Positions 53,444-62,056 of a stretch of DNA of 64,000 nucleotides are shown here, one piece after another (position 1 is the first letter of the stretch; every line of letters begins with the position of its first letter). A program made the position numbers and the translations under genes. Below the pieces are notes generated by a model. The model was not told the origin of the DNA and did not search any database. It saw nothing but the letters and a program-made list of their open reading frames with translations. Source of the DNA: Acidobacteriota bacterium (lineage in GTDB: Bacteria > Acidobacteriota > Aminicenantia > Aminicenantales > Saccharicenantaceae). The stretch lies in contig JAWSUF010000016.1 in the NCBI GenBank assembly GCA_033549365.1, positions 1-64,000 on the forward strand, in the 5' to 3' direction.

Positions 53444-54796
53444 TCATAATTCCAAAACCCCTTTATCTTCAAGCCCGTATTCCCGGATTTTTTTGTCCAG
53501 GGTCGGCCGGCTGATCCGAAGAATCCGGCTGGCCCGCATCTTGTTGCCCCGCGTTTCCTGAAGCACCCGCCGGATATGTTCTTTTTCGACATCCTTCAAC
53601 GGCTCCAGCCCTTCGGGCGGGGCGGTTTCGGCCGGCGGAGTCAGAGGAAGGTTTTCCTTGAGGATGACATCGCCCTTGGCCAGAATCACGGCCCGTGTCA
53701 GGGCATTTTCGAGTTCGCGGACATTCCCCTTCCAGGGCAGCGCCTCGAGTCGTTTCATGACTTCGGGCGGGACCTTCCGCACGTTCTTTTTGAGTTCCCT
53801 GTTGATCTTGATCAGGAGGTAGGCCACAAGGTCGGGGATGTCTTCGCGGCGATCGCGGAGCGAAGGCAGGTTGATTTCGACGACCTTGAGCCGGTAATAG
53901 AGATCCTCCCGGAATCGCCCCCGCGCGATGAGGTCGGTCAGGTCCTGGTTGGTCGCGGCGATGATGCGGGCTTCGGTCTTGAGCACCTTTTCCCCGCCGA
54001 CCTTCATGAAATCCCGTGTTTCGATGACGCGAAGGAGTTTGGATTGGAGGCCGGGCGAGACGTCCCCGACTTCATCCAGAAACAGCGTCCCCCGGCCGGC
54101 GATTTCGAATTTGCCGCGGGTTTCGCAAAAAGCGTCCGTGAAGGCGCCCTTGACGTGTCCGAACAACTCGCTTTCGAGGAGAGTGTCGGTGATGGCCGAG
54201 CAGTTGATGACGATGAACGGCTCGTCCTTCCAGGGGCTGTTGTAGTGGATGGCCTTGGCCACAAGCTCCTTGCCCGTGCCGCTATCCCCCTGGATGAGAA
54301 TGTTCGTGCGCGTATCCGCCACGGACCCGATGAGCTTGAAGACATCGCGCATCCGGGGCGAACGACCGATGATATTGTCGATGGCGTACTCTCTCTGCCG
54401 TTCCTCGACCAGATACGCGACCTTGTCTTCCAGCGCCCGAACCTGAAAGGCTTTGGCAACGGCCAGGTCGAGTTCGACGATATCCAGGGGTTTCACCAGG
54501 TATTCGAAAGCTCCGGCCTTGACGGCCTCGACCGTGGTTTTCATGTCGTCGAAGGCGGTCATGACGATGACGGGAATCTTGTCATTGCGAGACCGGAGGT
54601 TCTTTAAAACTTCCAGGCCGTTCATATCCGGAAGCCTCACGTCAAGAAGGACGAGGTCGGGCGCGTCGCGGTCAAAGGCGGCCGTTCCCTCCCGGCCGTC
54701 CTCGGCCGGGCGCACCTCGTAGCCCCCCCGGGCCAGATGGGCGACCAGCGTCTTGCGGACGAGAACATCGTCCTCGATGATCAAAATGGACTTCAT
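53444..54796 (-). CDS. Sigma-54-dependent response regulator (NtrC/AtoC family)
   Basis: The 450-residue regulator has a receiver domain (EDD at 8-10, phospho-acceptor Asp52, Lys in the PLD loop), a AAA+ domain with GDSGTGKELVAKAIH (Walker A), LFLDEVGDVSPGLQSKLLR (Walker B) and an arginine-finger region, and a C-terminal Fis-like helix-turn-helix (NKMRASRILRISRPTLDKKI). The sigma-54 contact loop reads GAFTDA and not GAFTGA. Its ATG overlaps the kinase stop (ATGA), so the two are partners. It would activate sigma-54 promoters, perhaps for peptide use. Confidence 0.93.
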   Translation of the reverse strand: MKSILIIEDDVLVRKTLVAHLARGGYEVRPAEDGREGTAAFDRDAPDLVLLDVRLPDMNGLEVLKNLRSRNDKIPVIVMTAFDDMKTTVEAVKAGAFEYLVKPLDIVELDLAVAKAFQVRALEDKVAYLVEERQREYAIDNIIGRSPRMRDVFKLIGSVADTRTNILIQGDSGTGKELVAKAIHYNSPWKDEPFIVINCSAITDTLLESELFGHVKGAFTDAFCETRGKFEIAGRGTLFLDEVGDVSPGLQSKLLRVIETRDFMKVGGEKVLKTEARIIAATNQDLTDLIARGRFREDLYYRLKVVEINLPSLRDRREDIPDLVAYLLIKINRELKKNVRKVPPEVMKRLEALPWKGNVRELENALTRAVILAKGDVILKENLPLTPPAETAPPEGLEPLKDVEKEHIRRVLQETRGNKMRASRILRISRPTLDKKIREYGLEDKGVLEL

Positions 54797-56250
54797 CTCC
54801 CCTCCTCACAGGGCAGGCGGATTTCAAACAGGCTGCCTTTCCCCTGTTTCTTCAGAACCCGGATCGTGCCGCCGTGCTGGGCAACAATCTTCCGCGCATG
54901 GGCCAGGCCGAGCCCGACGCCCGAGGCTTTGGTCGTGAAGAACGGCTCAAAGATGTTCTCCCAGTCTTTCTCGGGAATGCCGCTCCCGTTGTCCGATATG
55001 CGGATGCGGACCATCGGACGGCCGGACGAGGCGGCGGTGTCCATGGCCACGGCGACCTTCCCTCCCGGCTCAACGGCCTCGCAGGCGTTTCTGAGGACGT
55101 TGAGCAGGACTTGGCGGATCTTGTCGGCATCCACAAAGACGGGAGGCAGATCCGAAGCCGCCTTGACGTCCAGACGGACTTTTTTCTTTTGAAAAACCCC
55201 CTCCAGAATCTTCCGGGAGGATTCCAGGATCTGGGGCACGGCGAACTGATCGCAATTCAAGTCGGCGGATCGGGTGAAGTCGAGCATTTCGCGGATGAAC
55301 TTTTCGATCTGGTCGATGCCGTCTCGACACAGGGCGATATGCTCTTTTTCGACCTCGTCGAGGTTCTCGCTCCCGCTCACTTTCTGAATGTTGAGATTGA
55401 CCGACGTCAGCGGATTCCGGATCTCGTGGGCGATCGTGGCCGCCAAACGTCCGATGGAGGCCAGTTTTTCGGCCTGGACGAGCTTCCGGTTGGCCTCGGC
55501 CATCCGTTCGCGCATATCCACAAGATCCCGGGTCATGTCATTGAAGCTCCGGGCCAGTTCACCGATCTCGTCCCGCGAGTCCGATTCGATGGTGGTGGAA
55601 AAATCCCCCCGGGCGATCTTCTGTGTTCCATCCACAAGGTTCCGGATCGGCCGGGTGATGCGGCGTCCCAGGAGAAAGGAGGCCAAAAGCCCCACGGCCA
55701 GGCCGGCCAGGCCGAGCCCGACAAGGATCCGGCTCACGCTGCGCACTTCGCGGTGCATGTCTTCGAGCAGATGGCCGGTTTTAACGGAGCCCCAGCGCGT
55801 CGCGGACTCCGGGGCGAAGATCGGAATCTCGATCTCAAGGACGCGCAAAGATCGGTCCGGGACATGAAACCAGCCGCCTTCGACATGCATGGCGTCCGGA
55901 CCGGCATCCGGACTCAACCGGCTGTTTTCAAAGATGTCGCGGTCTCCTTGGATGTCGCGGCTTCCCGCCAGGGGACGTCCGAAGCGGTCGTAGAAAACGA
56001 TATAGACCAGATTATCGTCGATCCGTTCCTCGACATTGCTCTGAAGGGTTTCGATGTCCCACAGAAGCATCGCCCGGAGATTGAGATTGGCGATGAACCG
56101 GGCGGTCAGAACCCCCCGGTTTTTCGTCTCCTCGGTGATCATCCGCACTTCCCGCCTCTGGACGACAAACAGGATGCTGGTGACGAGGCCGGTCAGGATC
56201 AGAACGATCCAGATCGTGTATCTCGCGCGCAGAGACAGTGTGGCTCTCAT
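54793..56250 (-). CDS. Membrane sensor histidine kinase
   Basis: The ATG at 56250 gives 485 residues. A first helix (YTIWIVLILTGLVTSILFVV), a periplasmic sensor of about 150 residues (AMLLWDIETLQSNVEERIDD) and a second helix (ILVGLGLAGLAVGLLASFLLG) lead to a HAMP domain (TRPIRNLVDGTQKIARGDF). The HisKA box AATIAHEIRNPLTSVNL contains the phosphorylated His. The ATPase has NVLRNACEAV, ISDNGSGIPEKD and GVGLGLAHARKI. It lies 10 nt after the peptide-binding protein, which may present the ligand to it. Confidence 0.92.
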   Translation of the reverse strand: MRATLSLRARYTIWIVLILTGLVTSILFVVQRREVRMITEETKNRGVLTARFIANLNLRAMLLWDIETLQSNVEERIDDNLVYIVFYDRFGRPLAGSRDIQGDRDIFENSRLSPDAGPDAMHVEGGWFHVPDRSLRVLEIEIPIFAPESATRWGSVKTGHLLEDMHREVRSVSRILVGLGLAGLAVGLLASFLLGRRITRPIRNLVDGTQKIARGDFSTTIESDSRDEIGELARSFNDMTRDLVDMRERMAEANRKLVQAEKLASIGRLAATIAHEIRNPLTSVNLNIQKVSGSENLDEVEKEHIALCRDGIDQIEKFIREMLDFTRSADLNCDQFAVPQILESSRKILEGVFQKKKVRLDVKAASDLPPVFVDADKIRQVLLNVLRNACEAVEPGGKVAVAMDTAASSGRPMVRIRISDNGSGIPEKDWENIFEPFFTTKASGVGLGLAHARKIVAQHGGTIRVLKKQGKGSLFEIRLPCEEGR

Positions 56251-56260
56251 GCCCCCCCCG

Positions 56261-57850
56261 TCATCTGTCCAGCCAGACATTTTTCAGATCCATGAAATAA
56301 AACCCCAGGGCCGGAGCCCGCACCCCGCGGACAAAGGGCTGGAGGGCCACGCGCAGCTTCATGGTATATAGGGGAACGGCCGGCATCTCCTCGAGGAGAA
56401 GCAACTCCATCTCCCGGAAGATCCGGGTCCTTTGCCGCCAGCTTGTCTCGCCCTCCGACAATTCCAGGAGCCTGTCCAGACGGGGGTTGGCGTAGCGGAA
56501 ATGCCGGGCGTTCATTTCCGATCGCGATTGAAATAGCGGCGCAATCAGATCTTCGGGATCGGGAATGTCCATCTGCCACTGGACAAGGCTCAAAAAAGGA
56601 ACCGGCAATGTCCGGAAGTCCTCCGCGGTTTTTAGGGAAACCATCTCCAGATCGATGCCGAGTTCCGCCAACTGTCTCCTCAATTCCCTATGGATTCTGA
56701 TTTGGAAATCGGTGACGGGCATCACGACCCCATAAGCCATTTTGAAAGGATTCGGACCGGATGGAATCCCGGCCTGGCGCAGAAGCGCCCTGGCCTTGTA
56801 AAGATCAGGCGGCGGATCATCCCCCAAAGGGAAAAATCCGGGCAGTCCCGGGGGAAGAAAGCCTTGCGCGACCTGGGGAACATTCGCCGTGTCATAAGCC
56901 GCCTGGGCGATTCCGCCTTTGTCGAGGCCGACGGCCAGGGCCTGTCTGACCCGGGGATCGTCCATCGGAGGGATATCTCCGCTGATCCCAAGAAAGGCCG
57001 AACGGACGGAAACATTTTCCAGAACGGCATAGCGGTCCCGAAGCAGCCTTTCATGAATGAGCGGCGTCAGATGGACGTCTCCGCTCTCGAATTGGTCCAG
57101 GGTGAAATGGGGGCTGTATTCGAGCTCGTTGAGATAGGGGGTTTTTCCGTGGTAATCGGGATTTCTTTCCAGACAGACACCCACGATATCCAGCCGGGGA
57201 CTTCTCATCCAGTGCGAGAAGCGAAACGCGCCGGTCCCGGACGGTTTCTGAAAAAAAGACCGGCCCTGCTCCAGGACAAGATCGCGGGGCAGAATCTTGC
57301 AGGTGTACATGGCCAAAAGATAAAGCCCCGAAACATACGGCCGCTTCCAGATGATTTCGAAGGTGTGGCGGTCCGGTGTCAAAAATCCGGTCACCCGTCC
57401 GGCGCGCCCTTCATAATATTCCGCGGCGCCCTCGACCTTGTCCAGGAAATATGCGTGCGTCCTGTCGGACGAGGCTCGGCGAATGAGTCTTTCCAGTGAA
57501 AAACGGACATCCTCCGAGGTGAATTCGGCGCCGTGATGGAAGCGGACGTCCCGGCGCAGGTAAAACGTGATCTTTGTCCCGCCGTCGGAGACAATCCAGT
57601 ATTCGGCGAGGGCGGGAATGACGTTCATCTCATGATCGAACCGGACCAACCCCTCGTAAATCTGTTCCAGAACAAAGTAATGGGCGGGCTCCACGGGATC
57701 CATGTTCTGATTGAATTGCGGGGCGAAGGCCTTGACCCGAAGGATGCCCCCCGATTTGGGTTGTTCGACTTCTTTTTTTTGGCCGGGCGCCGCCGGGATG
57801 AATCCCGCAATCAGAAGGACGAGCCCGAGCGGCCGGATAAGCCTTTTCAT
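56261..57850 (-). CDS. Peptide/nickel-type ABC substrate-binding protein (SBP family 5) without permease
   Basis: The ATG at 57850 gives 529 residues with a Sec signal (RLIRPLGLVLLIAGFIPAAPGQ). The family-5 pattern is present: GGILRVKAFAPQFNQNMDPV, VLEQIYEGLVRFDHEM, IPALAEYWIVSDGGTKITFYLR, VRFHHGAEFTSEDVRFSLERL and YLNELEYSP. Such proteins bind oligopeptides. No permease or ATPase genes are near; a histidine kinase follows directly and a dipeptidase precedes. So it may serve as a peptide sensor in place of, or besides, transport. No lipobox Cys was found. Confidence 0.85.
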   Translation of the reverse strand: MKRLIRPLGLVLLIAGFIPAAPGQKKEVEQPKSGGILRVKAFAPQFNQNMDPVEPAHYFVLEQIYEGLVRFDHEMNVIPALAEYWIVSDGGTKITFYLRRDVRFHHGAEFTSEDVRFSLERLIRRASSDRTHAYFLDKVEGAAEYYEGRAGRVTGFLTPDRHTFEIIWKRPYVSGLYLLAMYTCKILPRDLVLEQGRSFFQKPSGTGAFRFSHWMRSPRLDIVGVCLERNPDYHGKTPYLNELEYSPHFTLDQFESGDVHLTPLIHERLLRDRYAVLENVSVRSAFLGISGDIPPMDDPRVRQALAVGLDKGGIAQAAYDTANVPQVAQGFLPPGLPGFFPLGDDPPPDLYKARALLRQAGIPSGPNPFKMAYGVVMPVTDFQIRIHRELRRQLAELGIDLEMVSLKTAEDFRTLPVPFLSLVQWQMDIPDPEDLIAPLFQSRSEMNARHFRYANPRLDRLLELSEGETSWRQRTRIFREMELLLLEEMPAVPLYTMKLRVALQPFVRGVRAPALGFYFMDLKNVWLDR

Positions 57851-57863
57851 GCTTCTCCCGAAG

Positions 57864-59132
57864 TCATTCGTCTCCTGTTTCATCGCTCAGGTCCGCGGCG
57901 ACGGCGATGACGTCACGAAACACCCGCATGATGTTTCCGCCCCAGATTTTTTCGATCCGTTCCTCCGAATAGCCCCGGCGCAGCATTTCGACCGTGACAT
58001 TCATCATGCCGGAGGCGTCTTCGCAGCCGACGACACCGCCCCCGCCGTCAAAATCCGTTCCGATGCCGACATGATCTTCGCCGGCGATCCGGATGACATG
58101 GTCGATGTGATCCACGACATCCTTGACGGAAGCCCGTTCGAGAGGAAAGCGGACGTTGATGTCTTCATATTCGGTCCGGGCGGTTTTGCGAAGCTCTTCA
58201 TCCTCGATCTCGCGAAGATTGCCGTATTTCGCCGTGAGATCCTTGAGGGCGGCTTCCCGCTCGGGATTCGGAGCAGGCGTCCGGAGATAACTCGAAAGAA
58301 AACAGATCTGAATGACCCCGCCGTTCTCAGCCAGGGCCCTCAACATGTCGTCGTTCAGGTTGCGCGGGCTGTCGCACAGCGCCCGGACGCTCGAGTGGGA
58401 GGCGATGACGGGCGCGCGGGTGATTTCGAGAACTTCGGTAAACGTCCGGTCCGAAGCGTGGGAAAGGTCGACCATCAGGCCCAGGCGATTGCACTCCAGG
58501 ACGACATCCCGGCCGAACGCACTCAAGCCGTTGTCTTCGGGGTTGCGGCGATCGGTGGACGAATCGCAGATCTGGTTGTCGGACCCGTGGACAAGCCCCA
58601 GATAGCGGATGCCCCGTTGATGATAATCCCTCAACAGGTCGAGGTTCGTTCCGAGAGGATACCCGTTTTCCATGCCGATGAAGGCCACACGCCGGCCCTC
58701 CTTCTTCAGCCGATAGGCGTCATCGGGGTCCAGGGCGAGGCCGATCACTTCGCCGTATTCACGGCACATGTCATGGACGGCTTCCAGAACCCGATCGGCC
58801 CTTTCCCGTGCCTGTTGATATCCCTCGGGAGTCAGGGGCCCCTGACCGACGAAGACGGCGAAAAAAACGGCATCCAGACCGCCTTCGATCATCCGGGGAA
58901 GATCCACGCGCCCCCCTCCCCTTTCCTCGAAATTGTGCCGGTCGCCGATTTTCCAATCCTCTCGAAGCAGGTTGAACGGGGTGTCGACATGCGTGTCGAC
59001 GGTCAGAATGCGGGCGTGGATGTCGCGGGCCTGTTCCTCAAGATTCGGAGCGGGCGAATCGGAGCAGCCTCCGGAAAGCAGCAGGAATGCGGCGGCAAGA
59101 ACCGGGAATAGTCTGTACGGTTGAAGAGACAT
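57864..59132 (-). CDS. Membrane dipeptidase (M19) lipoprotein
   Basis: The ATG at 59132 with GGAG 6 nt upstream gives 422 residues. A lipoprotein signal (FPVLAAAFLLLSGGC) places it in the envelope. M19 zinc ligands are seen in ILTVDTHVDTPFNLL (His-x-Asp), DLSHASDRTF and IASHSSVRALC, with the substrate site GIGTDFDGGGG. The enzyme splits dipeptides, sometimes with D-amino acids. It opens a five-gene operon whose next member starts 13 nt away, linking peptide breakdown with sensing. An extended -10 lies 20 nt upstream. Confidence 0.92.
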   Translation of the reverse strand: MSLQPYRLFPVLAAAFLLLSGGCSDSPAPNLEEQARDIHARILTVDTHVDTPFNLLREDWKIGDRHNFEERGGGRVDLPRMIEGGLDAVFFAVFVGQGPLTPEGYQQARERADRVLEAVHDMCREYGEVIGLALDPDDAYRLKKEGRRVAFIGMENGYPLGTNLDLLRDYHQRGIRYLGLVHGSDNQICDSSTDRRNPEDNGLSAFGRDVVLECNRLGLMVDLSHASDRTFTEVLEITRAPVIASHSSVRALCDSPRNLNDDMLRALAENGGVIQICFLSSYLRTPAPNPEREAALKDLTAKYGNLREIEDEELRKTARTEYEDINVRFPLERASVKDVVDHIDHVIRIAGEDHVGIGTDFDGGGGVVGCEDASGMMNVTVEMLRRGYSEERIEKIWGGNIMRVFRDVIAVAADLSDETGDE

Positions 59133-59152
59133 GATCACTCCTTTACCTGAAA

Positions 59153-59158
59153 ATTATA
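59153..59158 (-). promoter_or_regulatory. Extended -10 promoter of the dipeptidase operon
   Basis: A perfect TATAAT preceded by TGC (extended -10 type) on the minus strand, 20 nt before the dipeptidase ATG. No clear -35. Confidence 0.55.
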
Positions 59159-59190
59159 GCACAGGTCCGCCCGCAGGCCGGGATTCCGGA

Positions 59191-60162
59191 TCATTCCGCA
59201 TCGGCGGACTTTTCGAGCAGGTAAAAGCCGCCCTCCGGACGGGACGGGCGGATGAAGTCCGCGACCCGAAATCCCCGGGCGAAAAGATTCGTAAAAGCCT
59301 CGCGGGTCATCAGGCGCCATTCCAGGGGAATCCGGCGCACAACGAGGTCGTCCGTATCCGTTTCCCGGAGCATGCGGTAGAAATCACAGGGAATGCGAAC
59401 CCGGAAAAGGGGCGCATCGACGGACAGATCGACCGCGGCCGCGGTCTCCAGTTCCAAAACGCCGGACCGGCCTTGAACGATCCGCTTTTCAATCTTCAGG
59501 ACTTCGGGGCCGGAATCCGGGAGTGCTCCGGGCGGGGCCTTCGGGCGGGGCGGTGTCCTCGCCAGATCCCAGGACATGAGGAATCTGTCCGTCGGGATGT
59601 CGGTCCGGTTGAGCCGCCCGCCGTAGGCGCCGTAAGTCGCCCGCCGGTACTCAACGACATCCATTCCGAAATGATGCACATTCCTGTAGGCATTGACCGC
59701 CGTCAGAGGATCGTAGGTGCAGATGACGCAGGCGATTCCGAAAATCTCCAGAAGCATCTCCTTCTGGAATTCCTTGAGCCGGATGCCGAGCCCATAAGAT
59801 TGAAAGGCGTCCCGAACTCCGGTGAATTGGGAGTAAAAACGGAGGTTGGAGGGTTCCCGGAAACCGAGGGTTTTATCCCGGACTCCGACAAAGCCGTAAC
59901 TGAACCCGGCCAGATGTTCGAAATCCGCCGGAAATGCCCCCCGGCCGTCCTCAACAAAAGCTCCCAGAAAAAGGCTGCCGCCCTCGTGGAAGTAGTTCTC
60001 GCACATCATGTTCCGGGTTCCCGAGAGATGATCGTCCGGAAAATCCCAAATCTCGTTTCTCAAGCATTCATACTTTTCGTAATCGGCGGGTTCGTGGGAT
60101 ATCTCGACACGAAGAAGGAAACGCTTCCCTCCCGAAACGACCGTCCTGGCAAAGTCTTTCAT
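59191..60162 (-). CDS. GNAT-superfamily acyltransferase, COG3375-like
   Basis: The 323-residue protein contains the pattern of the COG3375 GNAT group: YECLRNEIWDFPDDH, LGAFVEDGRG, then FTGVRDAFQSYGLGIRLKEFQ, which holds the acetyl-CoA loop (Q/RxxGxG/A type). CTYDPLTAVNAYRNVHHFGM and RLNRTDIPTDRFLMSWDL follow. A second half of about 110 residues (LELETAAAVDLSVDAPLF, FRVADFIRPSRPEGGFYLLE) repeats the family's C-terminal part. The substrate is unknown. It lies upstream of the dipeptidase in the same direction, with the dipeptidase promoter between, so it is probably a separate unit. Confidence 0.7.
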   Translation of the reverse strand: MKDFARTVVSGGKRFLLRVEISHEPADYEKYECLRNEIWDFPDDHLSGTRNMMCENYFHEGGSLFLGAFVEDGRGAFPADFEHLAGFSYGFVGVRDKTLGFREPSNLRFYSQFTGVRDAFQSYGLGIRLKEFQKEMLLEIFGIACVICTYDPLTAVNAYRNVHHFGMDVVEYRRATYGAYGGRLNRTDIPTDRFLMSWDLARTPPRPKAPPGALPDSGPEVLKIEKRIVQGRSGVLELETAAAVDLSVDAPLFRVRIPCDFYRMLRETDTDDLVVRRIPLEWRLMTREAFTNLFARGFRVADFIRPSRPEGGFYLLEKSADAE

Positions 60163-60223
60163 GGTCCGGGCTCATTTTAGCTCATGCCCCGGCCGAAGGG
60201 CAACGCCGCACCGGATTCGGTTT

Positions 60224-60252
60224 TTGACAGAACCGCCGGAGGATGCTATAAG
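60224..60252 (+). promoter_or_regulatory. Sigma-70 promoter of the lipid-kinase-like gene, start codon 9 nt after the -10
   Basis: A perfect TTGACA (60224-60229), 17 nt, TATAAG (60247-60252). The ATG is at 60262, so the leader would be about 3 nt. Confidence 0.75.
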
Positions 60253-60261
60253 TTTCTTTCC

Positions 60262-61236
60262 ATGAACGAAATCAAAACCTGTCCCGAAGGGATGGTCTGT
60301 CTCATCAACCCCAAGGCGGCCAACAGCAAGTGGATGAGGCGCAAACGTCTCCGCCGCCACCTGGAAGAAACGCTTCAAGGCGAAATCCTCGGCCCATCCG
60401 GAGATTCAAGCACCACGGTCGCCATGACCCGGGAGGCCTGCCTGAGATCGCGGATCGTCGTTGCCACCGGCGGAGACGGCACGATCGCCGACGTTCTTCA
60501 GGGCATTTTCGAGTCCGGACGGGCCTCCGAAACGGTTCTCGGAATCATTCCCTTCGGCAGCGGCAACGCCTTCCGCAAATCCTTCGGGATTCCCAAAAAA
60601 ACCTTGAAAGCCCTTTCGATACTCTCCGAAGGGGTCCCGCGGCCGGTCGACGTCATGCAGGTCGAGGACAAATACGCCGGATTCGCCAGCGTGGGCGCCA
60701 CCGCCGCCATCACCATCGACAAAATCAGAAAAAAAATCCCGGGGTTCTGGGGACATGTTCTGGCCATCGGCCGGCTCATCAGCTTCCCCCGGGACGAAAA
60801 AACCATCGATCTTTATGACGGCGTGGATCCCGACGGCCGGCCGTTCGCTCATAAGACCGTGACGTCGAACTTTTTCGACTGCATTGTGGCCAAAACGAAC
60901 TATTTCGGCTATTCCTGGAAAGCGGCTCCCAAAGCCCGGCTGGACGACGGTCTGCTCGACATCACCCTGATCGAGACCGGCGTTTTCAAGTACGGACTGG
61001 CCTTCCCCTTCATCTTTCTCGGCTGGTTCCAAAAAACCCAGCGGAATTTCAAGGCCCGAAAGGTCGTCATCCGCGGCAAAGGCCTGCCCGTTCAATATAA
61101 CGGCGAGATTCTGGGCCGGCGGGACATCGTCACCTTCGAAGTCCGGCCCGCGGCGCTCAAAGTCCTCTGCCCCGACACCCCCGAAGGCCGAAAGTACTTC
61201 TGCCGTCTTCCCGGCGCCGAAGCAACCCGATCCTGA
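60262..61236 (+). CDS. Diacylglycerol/sphingosine kinase-family lipid kinase (YegS/BmrU-like)
   Basis: The 324-residue protein has VCLINPKAANSK, VVATGGDGTIADVLQGI (nucleotide-binding GGDGT) and IIPFGSGNAFRKSFGIP, the core of the DAGK catalytic domain. The beta-sandwich half includes NFFDCIVAKTNYFGYSWKAAP and ARLDDGLLDITLIETG. It phosphorylates a lipid or a related alcohol at the inner membrane face. The start is unsure: ATG 60262 is nearly leaderless; ATG 60292 would start at MVCLINPK and also fits the family. It converges on the DUF1622 gene. Confidence 0.85.
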   Translation: MNEIKTCPEGMVCLINPKAANSKWMRRKRLRRHLEETLQGEILGPSGDSSTTVAMTREACLRSRIVVATGGDGTIADVLQGIFESGRASETVLGIIPFGSGNAFRKSFGIPKKTLKALSILSEGVPRPVDVMQVEDKYAGFASVGATAAITIDKIRKKIPGFWGHVLAIGRLISFPRDEKTIDLYDGVDPDGRPFAHKTVTSNFFDCIVAKTNYFGYSWKAAPKARLDDGLLDITLIETGVFKYGLAFPFIFLGWFQKTQRNFKARKVVIRGKGLPVQYNGEILGRRDIVTFEVRPAALKVLCPDTPEGRKYFCRLPGAEATRS

Positions 61237-61245
61237 AGCTGAAGG

Positions 61246-61617
61246 TCAGCCTTCGAGGTCGGCTGTCGCGTCGCAGGACTCCGTCTCTTTCTTCCAGGCC
61301 AGGATTTCGCGGTCGAGGAAGTAGCTGATCGCGGTGCGGATGGCCACGATCCCGGCCAGGACGGCGATCTCTTCAAGTGTGGGATGGGCGACCGTTCGGA
61401 TGATGTCAGCCGCGATCAGAAATTCCAAGCCGAGCAGCAGATAGGTCCCCAATTGGTGCCTGAGGTTCTCCCGCTCCCGGAAGATCCGCCGGCCCCTCAG
61501 CCGGGAGATCTCGATCCTGATCAGCCGGAACGACATCAGCACGACGCCCCAGACAATGACCGCCATGCCCCAGAGTCCGATCGCCGTGGAGATTCCAATC
61601 AGAATTTCTACCAGCAC
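61246..61617 (-). CDS. DUF1622 membrane protein
   Basis: A GTG at 61617 with AAGGAG 8 nt upstream gives 123 residues; the longer ATG start at 61665 would overlap the OsmC gene and is rejected. Three helices are visible (EILIGISTAIGLWGMAVIVW, LGTYLLLGLEFLIAADII and EIAVLAGIVAIRTAISYFL) with a basic loop RIEISRLRGRRIFRER. The pattern matches DUF1622, whose function is unknown. It lies 13 nt after the OsmC-like gene, in a run of three minus-strand genes. Confidence 0.78.
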   Translation of the reverse strand: MLVEILIGISTAIGLWGMAVIVWGVVLMSFRLIRIEISRLRGRRIFRERENLRHQLGTYLLLGLEFLIAADIIRTVAHPTLEEIAVLAGIVAIRTAISYFLDREILAWKKETESCDATADLEG

Positions 61618-61630
61618 GGATGTCTCTCCT

Positions 61631-62044
61631 TCAGGCGGCGCCGCGGACGCCGGCCCGGATTTCAAAAACGGGGGGTTTCTGGATATGGGCTTTCACGCTG
61701 CAGAGCTCCGCGGCCCGAGTGACGGCCGGGACATATTTTTCGGGAAAGCCCGCCGGCAAACTGATATCGACGGTGATTTTCCCGATCATTTTGGCGCCCT
61801 CGGCTTTTTCCGTGGTCATCGCAATGTCCAGACCGTCGGTCGGGATGGACCGCTCGCGACAGAACGATAGAACATAAAACCCCGCGCAGGCCGCGATGGA
61901 GGCCAGGAAGAGATCGAACGGCGACGGGGCGCTTCCCCCGCCCCCCTCGTCGACCGGCTGGTCGGTGGGAATGGTGAACCCTTTCATGTCCACTTGGACT
62001 TTCAAGCCTTCGGCTAATTTGACCCGGATGGTTTTATCGCTCAT
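61631..62044 (-). CDS. OsmC/Ohr-family protein
   Basis: The 137-residue protein has the OsmC fold signature: GGGGSAPSPFDLFLASIAACAGFYVLSFCRERSI with the first reactive cysteine in AACAG, and ELCSVKAHI with the second. Members reduce organic or fatty-acid hydroperoxides by a Cys pair. The acidic GFTIPTDQPVDEGGGG start is common. The ATG follows AAGGAG. It stands 12 nt after the RNA methyltransferase stop, in the same operon. An oxidative-stress role suits an organism with oxygen-sensitive Fe-S enzymes. Confidence 0.85.
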   Translation of the reverse strand: MSDKTIRVKLAEGLKVQVDMKGFTIPTDQPVDEGGGGSAPSPFDLFLASIAACAGFYVLSFCRERSIPTDGLDIAMTTEKAEGAKMIGKITVDISLPAGFPEKYVPAVTRAAELCSVKAHIQKPPVFEIRAGVRGAA

Positions 62045-62056
62045 GGCGTGCTCCTT

